From Colwellia sp. (GTDB lineage: Bacteria; Pseudomonadota; Gammaproteobacteria; Enterobacterales; Alteromonadaceae), in the NCBI GenBank assembly GCA_013215295.1, contig JABSOZ010000018.1:1-64000 (forward strand): DNA of 64,000 nt. The letters run 5' to 3'. The notes below the pieces were generated by a model. That model was given only the letters and a program-made list of their open reading frames with translations, did no database searches and had not been told where the DNA came from. Positions 26,632 through 36,911 of the stretch are shown here, in pieces. The position numbers and the translations under genes were made by a program. The first letter of the stretch is position 1. Each line of letters starts with the position of its first letter.

Positions 26632-29472
26632 CTAGTAAATACTCTTTACAGCACGTAATGTCGCAGCCCACGAATCCAATACTTTTTTAGCTTCTAATTT
26701 ATCTGAAAAATCGCGTTTACTATTAACAACCTCTAACATGGTATTAAACGCTTCCTTTTCGCGATTTACTGCTTTTAAAGTTAACGCCAGATGATATTTG
26801 ATTTCAATTTTAGAGAAATCTAAAGCAAGTGCCTTTCTAAATAACGGTAACGCTTTATCAAACTCTTCAGTCTGATAGTAAATCCAACCTAAAGTGTCGA
26901 GTGAATCAGGCTGACTATTAGTAATATCTAAGGAGGCTAATCCATACTTTTTTGCTTCATCGTAAAATGATAATTTTGAAGCAGCAAACGCTGTATTGTT
27001 AAGTAACATTGCTTTCTGAGGATATACTTTTAATAAACTAAGGTAAATATCATAAGCTGGCTTCCATTGGTTTTTATTCATATATATTTCAGCGAGTGAA
27101 CTGTTTATTAAGAAACTAGTCGGTCGGTCTTTGAGCGCTTTAACTAGTAATTTAGTTGCCTTAACACCTTGTTTTTTAGCTTGATAAACCAAACTTAAAC
27201 CTACAATAATATTGACACGAGAGTTGGCCTTAAAAGGAACGAGTGTTAATAATTTATGATAACTTTTCTCAGCCAAATAATATTGTCCAGATAAATAATA
27301 AGAATGCGCTAAAACCATTCGTAGCTGTATTGAATACTCTTTGTCTTTTAAAAATTGTTCAACTAGTTTAATCGCTTCAAGTGGCGTTTTCTGTTGATTT
27401 AGCAATTGGCTTACTGCAATTAACGGTGCTTGTTTATTGTCAGACCAAGCCGTAGCCTTTTTATACATTTCAATGGCATCACTGTACTTTTTTTGTCTTT
27501 GGTAAAGCTGGGCTATTAAAAAATATACTTCACCTTTATCGCCTTCAAACCGAATTGCGCTATTAAAATTTTGTAGCGCTTTATCAAAATCAGCTTGGTG
27601 TCGATAGTATTGCGCTAATAAAACATACAAATCTGCTGTTTTTTCGTGGTTTATTAAATAGCTTTCTATACTTTCTATCGCTTCATTTTGCTGACCTGCT
27701 GCCATATAACTAAAAGATAACTGCTTAAGTAAAACTTTGTTATTGTTGTCTAACTTATAGGCTTTTTCAAACCAAAAAACTGATTGTTCATACTGACGAG
27801 TACGCGCATAACTTTTTCCTAAAGCGTTAATGAGTTCACTATTATTCTCTTGTATCAGTAATGCTTGGTCTAAGAGTTTAAAAGACTCTTTAACCTGCCC
27901 CATCGCTTGCATAGTTTCAACTAAGCTAATGATCGATTTTGTATGCGTTGTATCAATCTTCAATGCTTTTTCGAATGACTGCTTTGCTTTTTCCTGATTT
28001 CCAACTATTTGGTAAATAAAACCTAAGTGATGAATGAACTCCTTATTTAGAGGTTTTGCCTTAACTAATTTCTGCGCAATAACTAAGGCCTTATTTGTTT
28101 GGCCAGATTTTACATAAGCTTGAACGAGCAAAAAGCTAATGGTTGATTGGTATTGTGACGAAGTGTTAATTGCCAATAACGTATCTATCGCTTGTTGATA
28201 TGCTCCCATTTCTATACTGTTTTTGGCCAATTGCTGAGAAGCAATTGAAGAATTTGGTAATAAACGAATTACTTTTTGAAAGTAAAATTTTGCTTTTTCA
28301 TGTTGTTTTAACTCAGTGCTGACCAATCCTAATAAAGAAAGTACCTTTGGATTATTATCTTCTTGTAAATTTGCTTTACTCAATACTGAATGTGCTGAAG
28401 AATAATTTTGCATAGCAATGTGAATAGTCGCTAAAAATGTCATTGCTTTAATATTTAATCGATCTATTGCTAAATAATTCTTAATGTACTGTTCTGCAGC
28501 TGCATAATGTTCCTGCTGAAATGCGACTACACTGGCTAAATAATAGTAATTAGGATTATTTACTAAAGTATCATTATCTAGTCTCGATAGTGTTTCACTC
28601 AACATAGCAAATTGCTTTTTGGTGTTTAAATTATCATTTCCTTTGGAATCGATTAACGCGGCTAAGAATTGAGCTTTGGGTTCGCTAGGAACAAGCTTGA
28701 AAACAGTATCAATATCGACTTTAGCGTTTACATAATCACGTAGTTCAATTAATAAACTAGCACGTATAATTAAGGCTTGAACATGCTTTGGATTTTCGAG
28801 TAATGCCTGATTAATTGCTTTCAAAGCAGGTTCTAATTTAGCTAAGCTTTGATAAATACTTGCTTTTAAAACCCAAGCCTTTACTGGGGGGAAATATCCT
28901 TTTAGCACATTGTTTACATAAACTTGTGCTTCTTCGAACTTATAATAATTTAGCGCAACTTGCGCTAATCCTAATTGCGCATCTACATTACTATGATTAA
29001 GTGATAATGCTTTTTGGTAACTTGCGGTTGATAACTTTAATTGACGTAAGCCTAATTGCGCATGTCCTCTTAATACATTCACTTTAGCGGCTAATATATC
29101 ACCTTGTACGAGGCGATCTAAATGTTCCATCACCTCATGATATTTACCTTGTAGAAGGTATGCTTCGGCAAACAATAACAATGTGCGATTTTTGTCAGCA
29201 TCTAAATGATTTGCAACATTGAGTTCCACTTCAGCGGCAGCGCCTTTTCCAAAGGCAATAAGTACTTCGGCCATCAATAGTCTTGCAGCCAAGTTATTAG
29301 GATCTTTTTGGGTTAAATTTTTAAGGTGAATTAAAGCTTCATTATATTCATTAGCTTTAAAAGCAACATTAGCTTGTTCAATTACACTGGCCTCATTTGC
29401 TTGGGCAACATAGCTTAGAGCTGTACAAGTGAGAAAAAAAAATACTTTTAATTGTGGAAATTTATGAACCAT
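26632..29472 (-). CDS. prsT: PEP-CTERM system TPR protein (PrsT-like)
   Basis: A 946-aa exported protein built almost entirely of TPR repeats after a signal peptide (about 1-25, ending SYVAQA). About twenty repeats are readable, e.g. AKVNVLRGHAQLGLRQ, AKFYFQKVIRLLPNSS, ALNFDKALPLFRKALAL-like units with the A/G-F/Y-A-P pattern. Length and start match PrsT, the TPR protein that accompanies exosortase A/PEP-CTERM loci. The assignment is strengthened by the divergent PEP-CTERM gene 340 bases away. No exosortase, prsK or prsR gene is in the window. A generic TPR exopolysaccharide protein is the alternative. Confidence 0.78.
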   Translation of the reverse strand: MVHKFPQLKVFFFLTCTALSYVAQANEASVIEQANVAFKANEYNEALIHLKNLTQKDPNNLAARLLMAEVLIAFGKGAAAEVELNVANHLDADKNRTLLLFAEAYLLQGKYHEVMEHLDRLVQGDILAAKVNVLRGHAQLGLRQLKLSTASYQKALSLNHSNVDAQLGLAQVALNYYKFEEAQVYVNNVLKGYFPPVKAWVLKASIYQSLAKLEPALKAINQALLENPKHVQALIIRASLLIELRDYVNAKVDIDTVFKLVPSEPKAQFLAALIDSKGNDNLNTKKQFAMLSETLSRLDNDTLVNNPNYYYLASVVAFQQEHYAAAEQYIKNYLAIDRLNIKAMTFLATIHIAMQNYSSAHSVLSKANLQEDNNPKVLSLLGLVSTELKQHEKAKFYFQKVIRLLPNSSIASQQLAKNSIEMGAYQQAIDTLLAINTSSQYQSTISFLLVQAYVKSGQTNKALVIAQKLVKAKPLNKEFIHHLGFIYQIVGNQEKAKQSFEKALKIDTTHTKSIISLVETMQAMGQVKESFKLLDQALLIQENNSELINALGKSYARTRQYEQSVFWFEKAYKLDNNNKVLLKQLSFSYMAAGQQNEAIESIESYLINHEKTADLYVLLAQYYRHQADFDKALQNFNSAIRFEGDKGEVYFLIAQLYQRQKKYSDAIEMYKKATAWSDNKQAPLIAVSQLLNQQKTPLEAIKLVEQFLKDKEYSIQLRMVLAHSYYLSGQYYLAEKSYHKLLTLVPFKANSRVNIIVGLSLVYQAKKQGVKATKLLVKALKDRPTSFLINSSLAEIYMNKNQWKPAYDIYLSLLKVYPQKAMLLNNTAFAASKLSFYDEAKKYGLASLDITNSQPDSLDTLGWIYYQTEEFDKALPLFRKALALDFSKIEIKYHLALTLKAVNREKEAFNTMLEVVNSKRDFSDKLEAKKVLDSWAATLRAVKSIY

Positions 29473-29747
29473 TAACTTCTCAGAAAATTTATAAACAATA
29501 TAGATAGTGTTTTATATCCGTAAATATTTCAACAATTAACTCTAACTTCAGATTTTAATATGTCCTCTTCACATAACAGACCAACCACAAAACAATACAT
29601 TAACAAAGTGATAACAAAAAAACTAACGATCAACTTGTTGTTTTAATTAAACAATTGTGTCAGTTTATTTTACAGTTTGAAAAATAACAAGAATGAAACT
29701 CACCTTTACTTACCTTTATCAATTGAATTATATACGATAAATTTTCA

Positions 29748-29763
29748 TGGTGTAATTCTTGCA
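29748..29763 (+). promoter_or_regulatory. Sigma-54 promoter of the PEP-CTERM gene
   Basis: TGGTGTAATTCTTGCA has GG and GC separated by exactly ten bases and fits the TGGYRY-N5-TTGCW pattern of -24/-12 promoters. It ends 50 bases before the ATG of the PEP-CTERM gene, leaving a leader of about 40 bases. Sigma-54 with the PrsK/PrsR two-component pair is known to drive PEP-CTERM genes in other bacteria. Confidence 0.75.
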
Positions 29764-29813
29764 ATATTCAGTATATAGAAAAGTTCCTTCATCTAATATT
29801 ATGGAAGTTTAGA

Positions 29814-30554
29814 ATGAAAATATTAATATTTCTAAAAAAACACACTAAGACACTTTTAGTTTTATCATCAATAGCGATGATTTCATTTAATAGTTTTGCT
29901 AGCTATACACAAGTATCAGCATTAATTACAGAAGACAAGGAATGTGGAAATAATGGCTACTTTGACGATCCTAACCCTGACTATAATGGTTTTAGTAGCT
30001 GTCGAATATCTGTTGAAAATGGAACAGATACCGCTTACTTATCTGACATAATAGCAAGATTTAATACTGAACCTGACGATGGCGAATATTTCGAAGTAAG
30101 CACACAATATGAAGATGATGTTGTAGAAGGAGATTGGAATCCATCAAACTTTGGCACAACAGACAATACAGGGACATGGATATATAATAACAATGTACAT
30201 ACATATCCAGATATCCGTTTTTGGGTGGCTAAATCAAGTAATGCTTTCCGTTTACATTGGTTGATACAAGAAGAAGACGGTATTGATGATGCATGTATTG
30301 GTGGGAATGAATCTAATAATATGATTAATATTAATTATGCTTGTATGAGCTTAGCCATATCCGTTACCAATGGGCAATGGGTATCTCCTAACGACAGCTT
30401 ATCTCACATCACATTCTTTGGTGGTTTATGTACGGGTCCTGAGTGTGATGGCCCTGTAACTCCAGTTCCAGAGCCTTCGACTCTTGTCATATTTTCTCTA
30501 GGGCTTTTAGGTTTAGCTGTTCGTCGTAAGCAAAGTATTAAAGCTAGAAAGTAA
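29814..30554 (+). CDS. PEP-CTERM sorting-domain protein
   Basis: A 246-aa surface or secreted protein. It has an N-terminal signal peptide (about 1-29, ending SFASYTQ), a central acidic domain with several cysteines (KECGNNG, SSCRIS, DDACIGG, NYACMSL, GLCTGPECDG) likely to form disulfides, and a C-terminal sorting tail. The tail reads VPEPSTLVIFSLGLLGLAV followed by RRKQ: the VPEP motif, a transmembrane stretch and a basic end. Exosortase would cut at this tail, after which the protein usually joins the exopolysaccharide matrix. The central domain is unfamiliar. A sigma-54 promoter lies upstream and the prsT-like gene is divergent. Confidence 0.93.
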   Translation: MKILIFLKKHTKTLLVLSSIAMISFNSFASYTQVSALITEDKECGNNGYFDDPNPDYNGFSSCRISVENGTDTAYLSDIIARFNTEPDDGEYFEVSTQYEDDVVEGDWNPSNFGTTDNTGTWIYNNNVHTYPDIRFWVAKSSNAFRLHWLIQEEDGIDDACIGGNESNNMININYACMSLAISVTNGQWVSPNDSLSHITFFGGLCTGPECDGPVTPVPEPSTLVIFSLGLLGLAVRRKQSIKARK

Positions 30555-30591
30555 AGAAAGTTTAGTTGTAAACTAAACCTTTAAACTAATT

Positions 30592-30642
30592 TGCCGATAT
30601 TGCCATTTTTCAACAAAAGTTGACAGGCTTCATCGGCATTTT
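30592..30642 (+). terminator. Terminator-like stem after the PEP-CTERM gene
   Basis: TGCCGAT and ATCGGCA form the base of a long imperfect stem whose inner part includes CAAC/GTTG, followed by TTTT. A second small hairpin (TTTAGTT/AACTAAA, 30561-30577) precedes it. It could serve the PEP-CTERM gene. Confidence 0.5.
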
Positions 30643-30715
30643 GCTATTTATAAGTCACATAAATATACGTCAACAAAATAGTTAAATAGTTGAATGTTTA
30701 TGAATTCACTGTTCA

Positions 30716-30985
30716 TTAACTAATTGAAAAAAAGTTATGTTGTTGCCATTTTATCTGTTTCTTTTCCATACGTGCGACTTCGGCTTCTGGTGGACCATGG
30801 GACAGCCATTCCAACATTTTATCAACTTTACTTTCCTCACCACACATTAAAACTTCTACATCCCCATCATCTAAATTTTTTGCATAACCACTTAAACCAT
30901 GATCTATAGCGATTTGTTGACTAGACGCGCGAAAATAAACCCCTTGTACTTTTCCGCTAACATGGGCGATATAACTTACATTCAT
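30716..30985 (-). CDS. acyP: Acylphosphatase
   Basis: A small enzyme (89 aa) that hydrolyses acyl phosphates. Catalytic Arg is in GKVQGVYFRAS and catalytic Asn in GYAKNLDDG, both in standard context. The start is set at ATG 30985, preceded by AGGAG; an upstream in-frame start would add an unrelated 17 residues. Divergent from rlmI with 113 bases between the starts. Confidence 0.93.
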   Translation of the reverse strand: MNVSYIAHVSGKVQGVYFRASSQQIAIDHGLSGYAKNLDDGDVEVLMCGEESKVDKMLEWLSHGPPEAEVARMEKKQIKWQQHNFFSIS

Positions 30986-31098
30986 ACTTATAGCTCCTGA
31001 CTTTAAAACCAAAATAACTCTATTTGAAGATTGCACCTGAGCTTTGCATTGACTACACTCTGCGCAATTTCATTTACCTATTCATTAAGTATAGTCAC

Positions 31099-32289
31099 AT
31101 GTCAGCAAGAATTTATTTAAAAGTAAGCCGAGAGAAGTCTTTATTGCGTAAACATCCTTGGATATTTTCTCAAGCCATCAATAAAATCAAGGGAAAGCCG
31201 ATGTTAGGCGATACCGTAGATATTTATGATCACAAGGAAAAATGGATTGCTCGGGGCGCTTATTCTCCAGAATCACAAATTCGAATTAGAGTTTGGACCT
31301 TCAATGAAAATGAAGAAATTGACAGTGATTTTTTTCGTAAGAAATTGTTAAGTGCTCAAACAAGGCGTGAATGGTTTATTGAACAAGGTGGGTTAACAGG
31401 TTACCGCTTAATTGCAGGTGAGTCTGATGGTTTGCCAGGTATTACCATTGATAAATACGACAACTTAATCGTTTGCCAATTATTAAGTGCGGGTGCTGAC
31501 TTTCAACGTTATACCTTAGTTGAAGTGCTTAAAGAGCTTTATCCTGATTGCAGCATCTATGAACGTTCAGATGTTGATGTACGCAAGAAAGAAGGCTTAG
31601 AGCCTATTACAGGTTGGTTAACAGAGCCTTTAGAGTCAACAGCATGTGTCATTAAAGAGCATGGTTTGTCAATTAATGTTGATATTGCTAAAGGTCATAA
31701 AACTGGCTTCTATTTAGATCAACGTGATTCACGTGTCACAGCTGGCCGTTATGCTAAGAATAAATCAGTACTAAATTGTTTTTCTTATACGGGTACTTTC
31801 GCATTACACTGTGCTGCAAATGGCGCTAAAGAAGTGATCAATGTTGATGTTTCTCAACCTGCACTCGATTTAGCTAAAGAAAACATTGCACTTAATAACC
31901 TACAAGACAAAAACGTTTCTTATGTTAAAGCTGATGTGTTTAAGTTACTCAGAAAATACCGAGAAGAAAAACGTCAATTTGATATGATTATTCTAGATCC
32001 GCCGAAGTTTGTTGAATCAAAAGCGCAATTAACGGGGGCCTGTCGTGGTTATAAAGACATCAACATGCTTGCCATGCAATTACTTAAGCCAAACGGTATA
32101 TTATTGACCTTTTCTTGTTCTGGTTTGATGGAAGCGAGTCTGTTTCAGAAAGTTGTTGCTGATGCCGCTTTAGATGCTCGTCGCGAAGTTCACTTTGTGG
32201 AGCGTTTACAGCAAGCTGGTGATCACCCTATTTCTAGTAATTATCCAGAAGGTTATTACTTGAAAGGATTAGTTTGTCAGGTGAGCTAA
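31099..32289 (+). CDS. rlmI: 23S rRNA m5C1962 methyltransferase RlmI
   Basis: A SAM-dependent methyltransferase of 396 aa that methylates C1962 of 23S rRNA. An N-terminal PUA-like domain ([19 protein letters not shown] ... [14 protein letters not shown]) is followed by the Rossmann domain with [20 protein letters not shown], the catalytic segment IILDPPKFV and the C-terminal TFSCSGLM motif. The start is ATG 31099 (MSARIYLK), which matches the family N-terminus; the open frame reaches 25 codons further upstream via TTG. A strong terminator follows. Confidence 0.95.
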   Translation: MSARIYLKVSREKSLLRKHPWIFSQAINKIKGKPMLGDTVDIYDHKEKWIARGAYSPESQIRIRVWTFNENEEIDSDFFRKKLLSAQTRREWFIEQGGLTGYRLIAGESDGLPGITIDKYDNLIVCQLLSAGADFQRYTLVEVLKELYPDCSIYERSDVDVRKKEGLEPITGWLTEPLESTACVIKEHGLSINVDIAKGHKTGFYLDQRDSRVTAGRYAKNKSVLNCFSYTGTFALHCAANGAKEVINVDVSQPALDLAKENIALNNLQDKNVSYVKADVFKLLRKYREEKRQFDMIILDPPKFVESKAQLTGACRGYKDINMLAMQLLKPNGILLTFSCSGLMEASLFQKVVADAALDARREVHFVERLQQAGDHPISSNYPEGYYLKGLVCQVS

Positions 32290-32325
32290 TTTAAATACAA
32301 ACTAAAACTTTATTTAATAGTTATT

Positions 32326-32351
32326 AAAAACGAGCTTTATAGCTCGTTTTT
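32326..32351. terminator. Bidirectional intrinsic terminator
   Basis: AAAAACGAGCT and AGCTCGTTTTT form a perfect 11-bp stem with a 4-base loop, flanked by A and T runs. It lies between the convergent rlmI and PilZ genes and can serve both. Confidence 0.9.
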
Positions 32352-32376
32352 GTTGTTGATTAATGTCAGATTTTAT

Positions 32377-32676
32377 TTAATCTATTTCAGCAATATTAAT
32401 TCCAACTAAATAACACTCATTGGCTTCTTCTGTTACTCGTACTATTTTTCCTGATACATCAAGCGGCTGAACATTATTACTAGCCGATCGCAAACTCACT
32501 TTAACATTGGTATTAAGTTCTATTGGGTGGGTCATTTCTATCGCCATGCCAGTAGCACTTAAATCACGACAAGTCGCTAATATTTGACTGTTCGCTTCAT
32601 CATCGATAATGGTTACCGTTACATCACTATTCAACATCATCCGATAGAAATCTCGTTTATCATCAAAGTTAACCAT
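32377..32676 (-). CDS. PilZ-domain protein
   Basis: A 99-aa single PilZ domain, the usual cyclic di-GMP receptor. RDFYRMMLNSD at the start corresponds to the RxxxR-type ligand motif and DLSATGMAIEM to the [DN]xSxxG motif. The second basic residue of the first motif is replaced (R-DFY-R is present as R..R with short spacing), so binding is likely but not certain. It converges on rlmI and lies just downstream of hrpA. Confidence 0.85.
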   Translation of the reverse strand: MVNFDDKRDFYRMMLNSDVTVTIIDDEANSQILATCRDLSATGMAIEMTHPIELNTNVKVSLRSASNNVQPLDVSGKIVRVTEEANECYLVGINIAEID

Positions 32677-32776
32677 TACTACTCCATATTGTTATTTAAA
32701 TTTTTAACTGACTTATTTATACCCATTGCAGACTTTACTGTCAAATTTTCGAATTTAAAATGTTGATAAAATCAGC

Positions 32777-35700
32777 TTAATTCGCTGGAATTGCTTTTAA
32801 ATGATTTAAAATTCGCTTTGCGGATACCGGATATGCCGTTTTCAAGTTTTGTGCAAATATAGACACACGAAACTCTTCCATCATCCAACGCACCGCTAAT
32901 ATTTCATCATCGATAGGTTTTCCTTGGCTTTGTTTAGCGAGTAACGCAAGGTAAACATTGTTCACTTTGGCAATGTCTAACATTTTCAATCGATCTTGAT
33001 TTGGGTCAACAGGCAGCTTTTCCATACGTCTTAACATAGCTTGTAAGTAACGAGCAATATCTTCTAATCGGTGATGTCCTGAAGCAGTCACAAAACCTTT
33101 ATAAACGAGTAAAGCAAGTTGTTCTTTAATGTCAGCTTGCGCTTGAATAATATCTAAAGACATTCGGCCTTTTAATTTTTTGCCTATTTCATGGGTTAAG
33201 GTTAATACTTTTTCTACTTTTAAAGTCGAGGCGAGCACGCAGTCAGCGAGGTCAGCGCGCACATGATCTTTTGCTTTTTCAAAATCACTTTGGGTACGTG
33301 GTATTTCTCCATGTTCTTTTACCAAGTGCTGACATGCCGCCACTATACAATCATCCAATAAGTCAGGGATCGAACCAAAAGGATTAAAATATAAACTTAA
33401 CTTCGCTTTATTCGGCAGCTTTTGTTGTAAATATTTAACCGGTGAAGGTATGTTTAATAAAATTAAACGGCTAACACCATTAATCATAGCTTGTTCAGCA
33501 AGGCTCTCTTGTTCGAATAATTCTATTGCAACTGTTTTGTTTTTATCCACTAAAGCGGGGAAAGCTTTGATCGTAATATTGGCAATGTTTTTCTCATAAC
33601 CTTTGGGAATATCATTGAAGTCCCATTCGGTAATTTTTTCTCGTTCTATGCCTTTGTCAGCAATTTTTTTAATTGATGCTTTAACTTTACCTTGTAAGGA
33701 CGCTTTCAAACTATCAAGATTTCGCCCCTGATTGATCAATTTCCCTTTTTCATCAATCACTTTAAAGTTCATGTTTAGGTGAATAGGGAGTTCAATATTT
33801 TGCCAAATATCTTCAGGTAAACGTACACCTGTCATTCTCAATAGATGCTTTTCAATCGCATCAACTATTTTACCGTTAAACTCAGTAATGGCCGATAAAC
33901 AGGCTTCTGCATAATTAGGCGCAGGGACAAAGTTTCGGCGTAATGATTTAGGTAAGCCTTTTATCAAAGCAATAATAAGCTCTAAGCGAAGCGCTGGAAT
34001 TAACCAGTCAAAATCACTATTTTCAACCTGGTTAAGAATCCCTACAGGAATATGTAAACTAATGCCGTCGTCAATATCACCGGGGGTAAAGTGATAACTC
34101 AGTGGTAAGGTTAAATTACCCTGTTGCCAAACATCAGGGTAATCATTAGCAGATAACACCTTAGACGATTCATTTAATAGAAACGCTTCTGTGAAATTTA
34201 GTAATTGTGCATTTTTTTGTTTAGACTTTTTCCACCATGAGAGAAAGCTACGCTGACAAACTATAGTTTCTGGTAATTTTTCATCATAGAACTCAACTAA
34301 CCGTTCTTCATCAACTAAGAAATCTTTACGACGCGCTTTTTGCTCTAGTTTTTCAATGCTGGCAACTAATTGATGGTTTTGTTGGTAAAACTTTTCGCTA
34401 ATTGAACTGTCGCCATTAACCAATGCTTCACGAATAAAAATCTCTCGACACGTATGAGGTTCAATGCGGTTAAAGTTAACTTTTCGTTTTGATACTATGG
34501 TTAAACCGTATAAAATAACGGTCTCAAGCGCCATTACCGCCCCTTGCTTTTTCTCCCAGTGCGGCTCACTATAATTTCGTTTAATGAGGTGTTCAGCTAA
34601 CGGTTCTATCCACTGCGGGTCTATCTTGGCAACCATGCGTGCAAATAAACGACTCGTTTCTACCAATTCCGTTGCCATTATCCACTTGGGTGACTTCTTC
34701 GCTACACCAGAACCTGGGAAAATAAAGAAACGGCTATTACGCGCACCTTTATATTCTCTATTATCGTCAAGTTGACCTAAGTGACTGAGTAAACCCGATA
34801 AAATGGCTTGATGAATAATATCGTTCTTATTATTCTCTGTGGGCTCTTTGTCTTTATTCGATTCAATATTACTGATATCAAAAGATTTCGGTGTGTATTC
34901 AACACGGCTCATTGGGATATTTAAATCACGTAATGAATGTTTTAACTGACTAAAAATGTCTTGCCACTCGCGAATACGCATGTAAGCCAAAAACTCTTTT
35001 TTACACATATTTCGAAATTGATTATTGGTCAGTGCCTTTTGCTGCTGTTCAATGTAATGCCATAAATTAAGCAAACTGATAAAGTCAGACTCTTTATCTT
35101 TAAAACGATTATGCTTTTCATCAGCTGCTTGTTGTTTCTCATGCGGACGTTCACGGGGATCTTGAATACTGACCGCACTCACAATGATAAATATTTGCTC
35201 AATACAGCCCAAATCAATTGCAGATAAAATCATTTTCGATAAACGTGGGTCTGTCGGGAATTTTGCTAACATTCTTCCCGCTTTAGTTAAGACCACTTTA
35301 CTTTGATTTTTTTCTATTGCGGCTAATTCTTCAAGCAGAGAAATACCGTCATTTATATTACGACTGTCTGGTGGCTGAACAAACGGAAAGTCGCTTATTT
35401 CACCTAAATCAAGCGCGAGCATTTGTAATATTACGGTGGCTAAATTGGTACGTAATATTTCTGGGTCGGTAAACTCGGGACGACCAAGAAAATCATCTTC
35501 GCTGTATAAACGTAAACAAACACCTGCAGAAACTCGACCACAACGCCCTGCTCTTTGATTCGCACTGGCTTGTGAAATAGCTTCGATTGGAAGTCGCTGT
35601 ACTTTAGTTCGATAACTGTATCGAGAAATACGAGCGGTACCCGGATCTATAACGTATTTAATGCCCGGTACGGTTAAACTTGTTTCCGCTACGTTGGTGG

Positions 35701-36829
35701 CTAAAACGATATTTCGCCCACTGTGTGGCTTAAATATTCTATTCTGCTCTTGTACTGTTAACCTTGAATACAAAGGCAGAACTTGTGTATGTCTCAGGTT
35801 TGCTTTTTCTAAAGCTGATGCTGCATCTCGTATTTCACGTTCACCATTAAGGAAGATAAGAATATCCCCTTGGCTAATATGACCAAGCTCATCAACAGCA
35901 TGTAAAATACCACTAATGATATCGTTACTGCTTACCTCTTCTGTTTCATCGTTACTATCAGCATTAAGCGGGCGATAGAGTATTTCAACCGGAAAAGTAC
36001 GTCCTGAGACTTCAATAATGGGTGCTGGTATACCGGTTACTGAAGCAAAGTGTTTTGCAAATTTTTCAGGGTCTATGGTTGCTGAAGTAATAATGACTTT
36101 TAAATCTGGACGTTTCGGTAATATTTCTCGTAAATAACCCAAAAGAAAATCAATATTGAGGCTACGCTCATGAGCCTCATCAATAATTAACGTATCGTAT
36201 TTTCTTAATAAACGGTCATGCTGCATTTCAGCCAGTAAAATACCATCGGTCATTAATTTGATATAACTTTGATCACTGACTAAGTCATTAAAACGCACTT
36301 TATAACCAACGGCGTCTCCTAGCTTTGTAGATAATTCATCGGCAATACGCATTGCGACAGTTCGCGCGGCAATACGACGTGGCTGAGTATGTCCGATCAT
36401 TCCGTCAATACCTCGACCTAAAGCAAGACATATTTTTGGAATTTGGGTTGTTTTACCCGAGCCTGTTTCACCCGCGATGATCAATACTTGGTTTTCGGAA
36501 ATGGCTTTAGCAATAACATCAGCATTTTGCGAAACAGGTAATGCTTCTGGGTATGTTATTTTCGGTACGTTTTGAATTTTAAGCTGTTTTTTTCTAATTG
36601 ATTGCTCAATATGTTCAGATATTTGACTGAGTGTTTTTTGCTTTTTTTCGTGGTCAGCTATCTTTTTGCTTGAAAACAAACGTTTTTTCAAACGAAAAAG
36701 ATCAGATTTCAGCGTCAATTTAAGGCGACTATAAAGTTTATCTATATTGATAACATCGATAGATTTAGGTTCGGGAGAAGTAACAATAGATTTTTCAGAA
36801 GACAAGATGAACTCAAACAAAAATAGCAA
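32777..36829 (-). CDS. hrpA: ATP-dependent RNA helicase HrpA
   Basis: A 1350-aa DEAH-box helicase. Motif I GETGSGKTTQIPK, motif II DEAH, SAT in ITSATID and motif VI QRAGRCGRV are all present, then HA2/ratchet, OB-fold and the long bacterial DUF3418 C-terminal region. Size is close to E. coli HrpA (about 1300 aa). In E. coli-type bacteria it acts on stalled ribosomes. No ATG is found in the first 100 codons, so translation must begin at TTG (36829, or a later TTG) or another rare start. It is probably expressed alone. Confidence 0.95.
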   Translation of the reverse strand: MLFLFEFILSSEKSIVTSPEPKSIDVINIDKLYSRLKLTLKSDLFRLKKRLFSSKKIADHEKKQKTLSQISEHIEQSIRKKQLKIQNVPKITYPEALPVSQNADVIAKAISENQVLIIAGETGSGKTTQIPKICLALGRGIDGMIGHTQPRRIAARTVAMRIADELSTKLGDAVGYKVRFNDLVSDQSYIKLMTDGILLAEMQHDRLLRKYDTLIIDEAHERSLNIDFLLGYLREILPKRPDLKVIITSATIDPEKFAKHFASVTGIPAPIIEVSGRTFPVEILYRPLNADSNDETEEVSSNDIISGILHAVDELGHISQGDILIFLNGEREIRDAASALEKANLRHTQVLPLYSRLTVQEQNRIFKPHSGRNIVLATNVAETSLTVPGIKYVIDPGTARISRYSYRTKVQRLPIEAISQASANQRAGRCGRVSAGVCLRLYSEDDFLGRPEFTDPEILRTNLATVILQMLALDLGEISDFPFVQPPDSRNINDGISLLEELAAIEKNQSKVVLTKAGRMLAKFPTDPRLSKMILSAIDLGCIEQIFIIVSAVSIQDPRERPHEKQQAADEKHNRFKDKESDFISLLNLWHYIEQQQKALTNNQFRNMCKKEFLAYMRIREWQDIFSQLKHSLRDLNIPMSRVEYTPKSFDISNIESNKDKEPTENNKNDIIHQAILSGLLSHLGQLDDNREYKGARNSRFFIFPGSGVAKKSPKWIMATELVETSRLFARMVAKIDPQWIEPLAEHLIKRNYSEPHWEKKQGAVMALETVILYGLTIVSKRKVNFNRIEPHTCREIFIREALVNGDSSISEKFYQQNHQLVASIEKLEQKARRKDFLVDEERLVEFYDEKLPETIVCQRSFLSWWKKSKQKNAQLLNFTEAFLLNESSKVLSANDYPDVWQQGNLTLPLSYHFTPGDIDDGISLHIPVGILNQVENSDFDWLIPALRLELIIALIKGLPKSLRRNFVPAPNYAEACLSAITEFNGKIVDAIEKHLLRMTGVRLPEDIWQNIELPIHLNMNFKVIDEKGKLINQGRNLDSLKASLQGKVKASIKKIADKGIEREKITEWDFNDIPKGYEKNIANITIKAFPALVDKNKTVAIELFEQESLAEQAMINGVSRLILLNIPSPVKYLQQKLPNKAKLSLYFNPFGSIPDLLDDCIVAACQHLVKEHGEIPRTQSDFEKAKDHVRADLADCVLASTLKVEKVLTLTHEIGKKLKGRMSLDIIQAQADIKEQLALLVYKGFVTASGHHRLEDIARYLQAMLRRMEKLPVDPNQDRLKMLDIAKVNNVYLALLAKQSQGKPIDDEILAVRWMMEEFRVSIFAQNLKTAYPVSAKRILNHLKAIPAN

Positions 36830-36911
36830 AAAGAAATTTTACCAGTTTTATTAAAGCTGTACCACTTGAATCAAGTGGTACTAATGAACAGTTTAATAAT
36901 TAAAACATTGG

